7,234 nucleotides of DNA from Alphaproteobacteria bacterium. Lineage in GTDB: Bacteria > Pseudomonadota > Alphaproteobacteria > Micavibrionales > Micavibrionaceae. Positions 1 through 4,257 of the stretch are shown here, in pieces. The translations under genes and the position numbers were made by a program. The stretch lies in assembly GCA_030639165.1 (NCBI GenBank), contig DAOWDF010000048.1, positions 1-7,234 of the forward strand, in the 5' to 3' direction. Every line of letters begins with the position of its first letter. Position 1 is the first letter of the stretch. Below the pieces are notes generated by a model that was given only the letters and a program-made list of their open reading frames with translations, made no database searches and was not told where the DNA came from.

Positions 1-479
1 CTTACCTTAAACGCTTTCCTCTTCTTATCGTAATCAGATAGCTTTAGGTTTAATACAAATGAGAAACGTGTTGGAAAATCTTCTTTATTTTCTTTTATGA
101 AATCCTTTGCAGCGTCACGAATAGACGTCCACTCCATCTCATCCCCAGAAAACTCTCTATAAATATCACACTCATTAATACGCATAAACTCATCAACAGC
201 CTCAATATCCGAGGTTTTATACAAGCCCACAGCCCAATATAAATGTGATAAAGCGCTTACCGTTGGTGTTTCATATAAATATTTGGATGCAAGCCCACCA
301 TTAGCAGATGTACCAATTTTTTCGACGCCAGCGCCCTCATCATGATTGAAATATATATCCTTATAGCCACCAACAAGAAATTGCGTTTGTGCATTTGCAA
401 CGCGCACAGCGGAGTAAGTAATAGCCACCGCCACTATAGGTAGAAAAAATAACGACCATAAAATATTTTTCTTAGACAA
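1..479 (-). CDS. Secreted protein of unknown function, 3' end cut by the window edge
   Basis: The frame stays open from a TTG at 479-477 to the left edge (159 codons), so only the N-terminal part is visible. The start is chosen because an in-frame TAA lies directly before it (482-480), a GGAG ribosome site (complement of 489-492) sits 9 bases upstream, and the TTG begins a complete signal peptide: MSKKN, a hydrophobic stretch at about residues 6-24, then an ANA|QT signal peptidase I site after residue 30. Later in-frame GTG codons would cut into the hydrophobic core. The mature part is soluble-looking and contains an INECDIY stretch (about residues 112-118) and a charged LKLSDYDKK region near the cut. 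I do not firmly recognise the family; it faintly recalls the alphaproteobacterial DUF4852 proteins, which is memory rather than a search result. Export to the periplasm is well supported; function is unknown. It is divergent from the dciA-like gene. Confidence 0.8.
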   Translation of the reverse strand, partial: MSKKNILWSLFFLPIVAVAITYSAVRVANAQTQFLVGGYKDIYFNHDEGAGVEKIGTSANGGLASKYLYETPTVSALSHLYWAVGLYKTSDIEAVDEFMRINECDIYREFSGDEMEWTSIRDAAKDFIKENKEDFPTRFSFVLNLKLSDYDKKRKAFKV

Positions 480-509
480 TTATAAGGACTCCAGCGGCAA
501 ATTTTGTTA

Positions 510-539
510 ATACTACATCAGTGTAACATGGCAGGGCAA
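510..539 (-). promoter_or_regulatory. Possible promoter of the divergent secreted-protein gene
   Basis: On the minus strand, TTGCCC (complement of 534-539, 4 of 6 matches to TTGACA) is followed after 18 bases by TAGTAT (complement of 510-515, 4 of 6 matches to TATAAT). Transcription would begin about 20-25 bases before the TTG start. Both boxes are weak and DNA this AT-rich yields such pairs by chance, so this is only a candidate. It would overlap the plus-strand candidate promoter in the same gap. Confidence 0.2.
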
Positions 540-556
540 TTTATTTAAGTTATATT
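528..556 (+). promoter_or_regulatory. Candidate promoter for the dciA-efp-suhB operon
   Basis: ATGGCA (528-533, 4 of 6 matches to TTGACA) and TATATT (551-556, 5 of 6 matches to TATAAT) are separated by the ideal 17 bases. Initiation would fall near 563, about 35 bases before the dciA-like start. This is the best sigma-70-like pair I see in the 118-base divergent gap. The inference rests on consensus matching alone. Confidence 0.35.
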
Positions 557-597
557 GTGCCGTGGATTTACATAGGAAAAACCAAGAGTAAGAATGA

Positions 598-1074
598 ATG
601 CGTCCATTATCTGAAGCCACCTCACGTATTGCCAGTAAAAACTTTTCCCGCAAATATATTGCTTTGGGTCGGGTTATTAAGCAGTGGCAGGAAATTATGG
701 GGGATGAATTTGCAGATAAAGCGCAACCTGTAAAGCTGAACTACCGCAAAGGAAAACAAGGGCAGAAGGCTACGGCGACACTTGATATTGCAACTAGCAG
801 CTCATACGCAACTATACTCCCATATCAAAAAGGCGTTATATTAGAGCGCATAAATCGAATATTCGGGGATAAGTGGATTACCGACATACGTTTCATTGCT
901 AGCACCATTTCAGAAGCCCCCATAACTAAAAAAAGAATCATTTCCCCCTTGACGACAGCGGAGAAAAAATATCTATCAGAGGTTCTAGATCAAGTTGATG
1001 ATATAGAATTTAAAGAAAAACTAGAAAGCTTAGGTAAAGCTCTAATAAAAGATACTAAAGTGGAAAGACTGTAA
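598..1074 (+). CDS. dciA: DciA-like DUF721 protein (putative replicative helicase loader/operator)
   Basis: A 158-residue DUF721 protein. Visible family features are an N-terminal RPLSEATSRI segment, the W30-QEIMG motif matching the family's W-x-x-I-V/M-G turn, a KH-like alpha/beta stretch with TATLDIATSSSYA (about 58-71), and the ILERINRIFG helix (81-90). The C-terminal tail ends in a short helix (about 136-150, EFKEKLESLGKALI) that resembles the end of alphaproteobacterial members. DciA proteins interact with the DnaB helicase and help load it at the origin in bacteria lacking DnaC/DnaI; that role is family knowledge, not shown here. The ATG at 598 is the earliest possible start because TGA occupies 595-597; an AAGAG at 583-587 may serve as a weak ribosome site. 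It is probably the first gene of the operon and its stop codon abuts the efp start. A dciA-DsbA-smc order is, from memory, common in Alphaproteobacteria, sometimes with mutY upstream; mutY is not seen here. Confidence 0.85.
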   Translation: MRPLSEATSRIASKNFSRKYIALGRVIKQWQEIMGDEFADKAQPVKLNYRKGKQGQKATATLDIATSSSYATILPYQKGVILERINRIFGDKWITDIRFIASTISEAPITKKRIISPLTTAEKKYLSEVLDQVDDIEFKEKLESLGKALIKDTKVERL

Positions 1075-1647
1075 ATGAAGGTAAATGCAATTACATTAAG
1101 ATCTGGTAATGTTATTGAACATAACGGAAAGCTTTGCGTTGTTGTCAAAAACAATATCCAGCAACCTGGTAAAGGCGCATCAGTATCGCAAATAGAAATG
1201 CGTGATATCCGTACAGGCAACAAGGATAATGTTCGTTTCCGCACACAAGAAACAGTTGAGCGTATCCGCCTAGACCAAGTTCCGTTTCAATATCTATATG
1301 GGCATGGCGACGAGATAAACCTTATGAATAACGAGACATTTGAGCAAATCACAGTTACCGCAGAGGCTATGGGTGGACAAGCATCATATCTTCAGGAAGG
1401 TATGGTAATAGAAGTTGAAATGCATGAGGGAGAGCCTCTTGGGTTTAAACTGCCTGATCGTATAATTCTAAATATAGTTGAAGCCGAACCTGTTATAAAA
1501 GGTCAGACAGCTACTACTTCATATAAACCAGCAGTATTAGAAAATGGTGAAAAAGTTATGGTTCCTCCACATATTGAGGTAGGAACATCAGTAGTAGTTC
1601 GCCTTGAAGATGGTGTCGGTACATACCTTGAACGCCACAAGAACTAA
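1075..1647 (+). CDS. efp: Translation elongation factor P
   Basis: A full-length EF-P of 190 residues (family about 185-190). It binds between the ribosomal P and E sites and relieves stalling at proline-rich stretches. Three domains are recognisable: an N-terminal KOW-like domain (about 1-63) with the modification loop PGKGA and Lys33 at its tip, a central OB domain (about 66-126, with FQYLYGHGDEINLMNNETFEQ-type residues), and a C-terminal OB domain (about 130-187) carrying the family signature K-P-A-x4-G-x2-V-x-V-P-P-x-I-x2-G. Lys33 matches E. coli Lys34, which is beta-lysylated by EpmA/EpmB; whether this organism modifies it cannot be told from the window. The residues after the loop (GASVSQ) differ from the usual GQAF or GGAF. 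The ATG follows the dciA-like stop with no gap (TAA then ATG), so the two are probably translationally coupled. The only ribosome-site-like sequence is a GGAAAG inside the end of dciA. Confidence 0.97.
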   Translation: MKVNAITLRSGNVIEHNGKLCVVVKNNIQQPGKGASVSQIEMRDIRTGNKDNVRFRTQETVERIRLDQVPFQYLYGHGDEINLMNNETFEQITVTAEAMGGQASYLQEGMVIEVEMHEGEPLGFKLPDRIILNIVEAEPVIKGQTATTSYKPAVLENGEKVMVPPHIEVGTSVVVRLEDGVGTYLERHKN

Positions 1648-1676
1648 GTAAAAACCCAAATTTAATCATCGTGAAT

Positions 1677-1682
1677 AGGAGA
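1677..1682 (+). promoter_or_regulatory. Strong ribosome binding site of suhB
   Basis: AGGAGA lies 7 bases before the suhB ATG at 1690. It is the clearest Shine-Dalgarno match in the window; most other genes here have GGAG or weaker sites. It suggests suhB is translated independently of efp. Confidence 0.75.
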
Positions 1683-1689
1683 TAATAAT

Positions 1690-2490
1690 ATGGCCGTTCA
1701 AACGCCAATAATGAATGTAATGATCAAAGCAAGTGAAAAAGCTGCACGCTCACTTTTGCGGGATTTTAATGAAGTTGAGAACTTGCAGGTGTCTCAAAAA
1801 GGCCCTGGTGACTTCGTATCAGCCGCAGACAAGCGCTCGGAAGAAACAATATTTGAAGAGCTTAAAAAAGCACGTCCTGATTATAGTTTCCTAATGGAAG
1901 AATCTGGTGTTGTTGAAGGCAAAAACCCTGACTTCAGATGGATTATTGACCCACTTGACGGCACTACCAACTTCCTCCATGGCCTTCCACATTGGGCTAT
2001 ATCGATTGCACTAGAGCACAAAGGTGAGATCGTCGCCGGCCTTATCCATGACCCTGTTAAGGATGAAATGTTCCAAGCGGAAAAAGGTAAGGGAGCATTT
2101 ATCCAGCGCCGCCGCCGCCTGCGTGTTTCAGGACGCCGTGACTTAATGCTTGCAACAATAGCTACGGGCTCACCTCGTGGCTCAAAAAAACAGCTTGATA
2201 GATTTGTAGCAGAGTATAGCGCTATGCAATCAGTCGCTCCGGGATTAAGACGCTTTGGAGCTGCTGCGCTTGACCTAGCATATGTTGCCGCTGGTCGTTA
2301 TGAAGGTTTTTGGGAGCGTGATCTTAAGTCATGGGATATTGCAGCTGGGATATTAATAGTGAAAGAAGCTGGGGGCTTTATTACAGATATTGATGACATA
2401 CGTAAGAATCCAGTAGATACTGGAAATATATTAGCGGCCAATGATAAGATTTTTGATTCTATGGGCAAAATTCTTAAAGCTGCAAAGTAA
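1690..2490 (+). CDS. suhB: SuhB-like inositol-1-monophosphatase family protein
   Basis: A 266-residue member of the Mg2+-dependent, Li+-sensitive inositol monophosphatase family (E. coli SuhB is 267). The metal-binding and catalytic motifs are all present: E70-E71-S72, motif 1 D87-P-L-D90-G-T-T-N-F, and motif 2 W215-D216-I-A-A-G followed by KEAGG. The N-terminal GDFVSAADKRSEE segment (40-52) is also typical. It should hydrolyse inositol-1-phosphate and related phosphates; E. coli SuhB additionally takes part in rRNA antitermination, which cannot be assumed here. A strong AGGAGA ribosome site (1677-1682) lies 7 bases before the ATG. The gap from efp is 42 bases without a hairpin, so cotranscription is likely. 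A run of arginines (140-144) lies where family members usually have a short N/D-R-R-L-x-V-S segment and appears to be a benign local variation. The family is certain; the exact substrate is inferred. Confidence 0.95.
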   Translation: MAVQTPIMNVMIKASEKAARSLLRDFNEVENLQVSQKGPGDFVSAADKRSEETIFEELKKARPDYSFLMEESGVVEGKNPDFRWIIDPLDGTTNFLHGLPHWAISIALEHKGEIVAGLIHDPVKDEMFQAEKGKGAFIQRRRRLRVSGRRDLMLATIATGSPRGSKKQLDRFVAEYSAMQSVAPGLRRFGAAALDLAYVAAGRYEGFWERDLKSWDIAAGILIVKEAGGFITDIDDIRKNPVDTGNILAANDKIFDSMGKILKAAK

Positions 2491-2521
2491 GTTCGATTAG
2501 CTAATTTGAGGATATTGGGTA

Positions 2522-3178
2522 TTGATTAAAATTTATAAGGAAAAATTTTATATCATCTATGTATCTGCGACCCTTGTGGTTAGCATGATAATCCCCAATA
2601 TCAGCTTAGCTAGTGGCACTGTACCTATCCCTAAGAAAAGACCCACAGTCCTCAGCACATCACCAGCCTACGTTAAAGAGCTGATGAGCAGGAAGATTAC
2701 TATTGCACCTAAAAAAGTTGAGGTTGCGGATAGTAATAAGGATAAGACTCCGCTCCCGCCCGCTGCTGAGCCAAGGTATGGTAATGTAGAAATATATAAT
2801 AGTGATAATAACCTCCCCTCCTCTATGGAGCCATCTGCCGGAGAGGGTACAGAAGATAAAATAGAAACGACGTTGGTTAGTTTTGTAATTGACGCTGGCC
2901 AAACTAATCTGGATACCAATATCAAGTATTTCCTAAAAGAAAAGGCTATTGATCTATTTAAGAACAATGAAAATCTCAAGATGGAAATACATGCATTTGC
3001 TACATCTGTAGATAAGCAAGAAGATAGTGATGTTAGAATTTCACTGGCACGCGCATTAGAAGTCAGAAGTTTTCTTCTTGAACACGACATAGGGCCTGAT
3101 CGGCTTGCAGTAAGCCCTATGAAGCAGGACGATATAGGTAGCGATGACCGTATTGACCTAATATTTATTGAGAAATAA
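2522..3178 (+). CDS. Secreted OmpA-C-like domain protein
   Basis: A 218-residue exported protein. The start is the TTG at 2522: GAGG at 2508-2511 lies 10 bases upstream, an in-frame TGA at 2507-2509 prevents much extension, and the TTG gives a complete signal peptide (MIKIYKEK, hydrophobic about residues 9-29, likely cleavage after SLA at residue 30). An internal ATG at residue 22 would destroy the signal. A proline-rich, low-complexity linker (about 34-112) leads to an OmpA-C/MotB-like fold (about 116-216), recognised by ISLARALEVRSFLLEHDIGPDRL (173-195) and a terminal DDRIDLIFI in place of the usual NRRVEI. The conserved GHTD is replaced by A158-F-A-T161, so the peptidoglycan-contacting aspartate is missing, while the matching arginine (R177) is kept. 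I recall similar proteins next to suhB in Rhodospirillales. It probably acts in the periplasm or outer membrane; peptidoglycan binding is doubtful. It starts 31 bases after suhB. Confidence 0.85.
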   Translation: MIKIYKEKFYIIYVSATLVVSMIIPNISLASGTVPIPKKRPTVLSTSPAYVKELMSRKITIAPKKVEVADSNKDKTPLPPAAEPRYGNVEIYNSDNNLPSSMEPSAGEGTEDKIETTLVSFVIDAGQTNLDTNIKYFLKEKAIDLFKNNENLKMEIHAFATSVDKQEDSDVRISLARALEVRSFLLEHDIGPDRLAVSPMKQDDIGSDDRIDLIFIEK

Positions 3179-3233
3179 ACTATTTTCTTAGCCCAAATAG
3201 ATGTATAAAAAATACTATACTACATACAGAGCC

Positions 3234-3266
3234 CTTGACTTTGCCATAATTTTTGTGTGGTATGTT
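3234..3266 (+). promoter_or_regulatory. Candidate promoter ahead of the DsbA-like gene
   Basis: The 121-base gap after the OmpA-like gene contains CTTGACT (3234-3240), a close match to the alphaproteobacterial -35 consensus. The best -10-like element is TATGTT (3261-3266, 4 of 6) preceded by TGG, an extended -10 form, but the 20-base spacer is longer than usual; TGGTAT at 3258-3263 gives 17 bases with a poorer match. Initiation would lie about 25-30 bases before the ATG at 3300. The -35 is convincing and the -10 is not. Confidence 0.4.
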
Positions 3267-3299
3267 TAAGTTAAAATAAATTATTGGAGTTTGCTAAAT

Positions 3300-4133
3300 A
3301 TGTCTAAGTCTAAAGAAACCAAATCTAACAAAACAAATTCTAAAGCATCCAAGGCTAAAGAAGCAGAGAAAGATGTTGTAGAGCCAATTGAGGAAGATAA
3401 AAAATCACCTCTGGCGTTGATAGTTACTGTTTTTGCAGTTCTGGCTATAGTTTTTGGCATAGGCCTTATTAATAACTCCAAGAAAACAACGGATGATAAT
3501 ATCGCCGATAAGGTTGAGGATGCTACCGAAAGTGATATTACCGAAGCAAGCAGCATTGATTTTGAAGATGCTGTAGAAACTGAACTGGCATTGGACTTAG
3601 AGAAAGCGTCTACTCCACGTATTTTAGGTAACCCTGATGCCCCTATAAAAATTTCAGAGCATAGCTCTTTTACTTGTGGAGCTTGCGCGGCATTTCATAA
3701 GGATAACTTCAAACAAATCAAAAAGGATTATGTTGATACGGGTAAGGCATATATAGTTTTTGATGATTTTCCACGTAATTCATATGATGTGAAAATTGGA
3801 GCGATTGCCCGTTGTGTTCCTGAAAAATCTTACTTCAAATTCATTCAGCTTTTATTTGAAACACAAAGAGATTGGTTAAATGAAGATTTTTTACCCCATA
3901 TTAAGCAAAATGCAAAACTTACAGGTGCTAGCTCTGGGCAAATTAATAGCTGCCTTGGAAGTGATGAGCTTAAAGAGAATATTGCCAAACGTCAGGAAGA
4001 TGCTCATAAAAGCTTCGGCATTAAGGGAACTCCTACATTAGTTATTAATGATAGTGTTGTGCTTTCTGGCCTTGATCCATACTCAAAAATAAAGAAAACT
4101 CTGGATGCTGAGTTGGACAAACTGGCTGAATAA
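3300..4133 (+). CDS. Membrane-anchored DsbA-like thiol-disulfide oxidoreductase
   Basis: A 277-residue protein. The ATG at 3300 is preferred because GGAG (3286-3289) lies 10 bases before it; the upstream in-frame TTG at 3291 would leave only 1 base to that site. Order of parts: a lysine- and serine-rich cytoplasmic tail (1-36), one membrane segment (about 37-58), an acidic linker (about 63-103), then a DsbA-type thioredoxin domain (about 105-275, Thioredoxin_4/DSBA-like). The active site is C126-G-A-C129 within SSFTCGACAAFH, and the cis-proline loop is G-T244-P245. Two further cysteines (C172, C218) lie in the helical insertion and could form a structural disulfide. The positive tail and single segment place the catalytic domain in the periplasm, where it would oxidise or isomerise cysteines of exported proteins. 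Direct association with smc is, from memory, a common alphaproteobacterial arrangement with no known functional link. No DsbB-like partner is visible. Confidence 0.92.
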   Translation: MSKSKETKSNKTNSKASKAKEAEKDVVEPIEEDKKSPLALIVTVFAVLAIVFGIGLINNSKKTTDDNIADKVEDATESDITEASSIDFEDAVETELALDLEKASTPRILGNPDAPIKISEHSSFTCGACAAFHKDNFKQIKKDYVDTGKAYIVFDDFPRNSYDVKIGAIARCVPEKSYFKFIQLLFETQRDWLNEDFLPHIKQNAKLTGASSGQINSCLGSDELKENIAKRQEDAHKSFGIKGTPTLVINDSVVLSGLDPYSKIKKTLDAELDKLAE

Positions 4134-4257
4134 ATATGTATTAGGCGCTTACAGTTAAAGCAATTGATATTCCTATAAGGCATGAGGAACATAGGCGCAT
4201 TTTAATACGCCCAAGAAGACGTAACAACGTGCAAAGACTAAGTGGAAAAACTTATAG
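4134..4257 (+). other. Intergenic region before smc with an imperfect palindrome
   Basis: This 124-base gap has no credible gene; the only small frame with an ATG, near 4182, codes for seven residues. It holds an imperfect inverted repeat at 4194-4211, with GGCGCAT and ATACGCC around a TTTA loop and one mismatch. The 7-base word TAGGCGC occurs twice (4142-4148 and 4192-4198). A -10-like TATAAG (4174-4179, 5 of 6) has no good -35 partner. No T-run follows the palindrome, so it does not look like an intrinsic terminator. An operator, a weak mRNA hairpin or chance are all possible. Confidence 0.4.

Noticed and set aside
990..1244. An 84-codon minus-strand frame across the dciA-efp junction
   Set aside because: It overlaps two well-supported genes on the other strand and resembles no known family.
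2110..2140. Arginine-rich run in SuhB as a possible frameshift or insertion
   Set aside because: The frame is continuous, the length matches the family, and the following LRVSGRR continues the normal alignment.
2668..3090. A 140-codon minus-strand frame inside the OmpA-like gene
   Set aside because: It lies wholly antisense to a gene with a clear signal peptide and OmpA-C domain, and its translation is serine/leucine-rich with no recognisable domain; it is a shadow.
3180..3200. CTATTT...AAATAG inverted repeat after the OmpA-like gene as a terminator
   Set aside because: The six-pair stem is mostly A/T with a nine-base loop and no T-run after it; too weak for an intrinsic terminator.
3291..3299. 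Upstream TTG at 3291 as the start of the DsbA-like gene
   Set aside because: The GGAG ribosome site ends at 3289, leaving 1 base to the TTG but 10 bases to the ATG at 3300; the ATG is the workable start.
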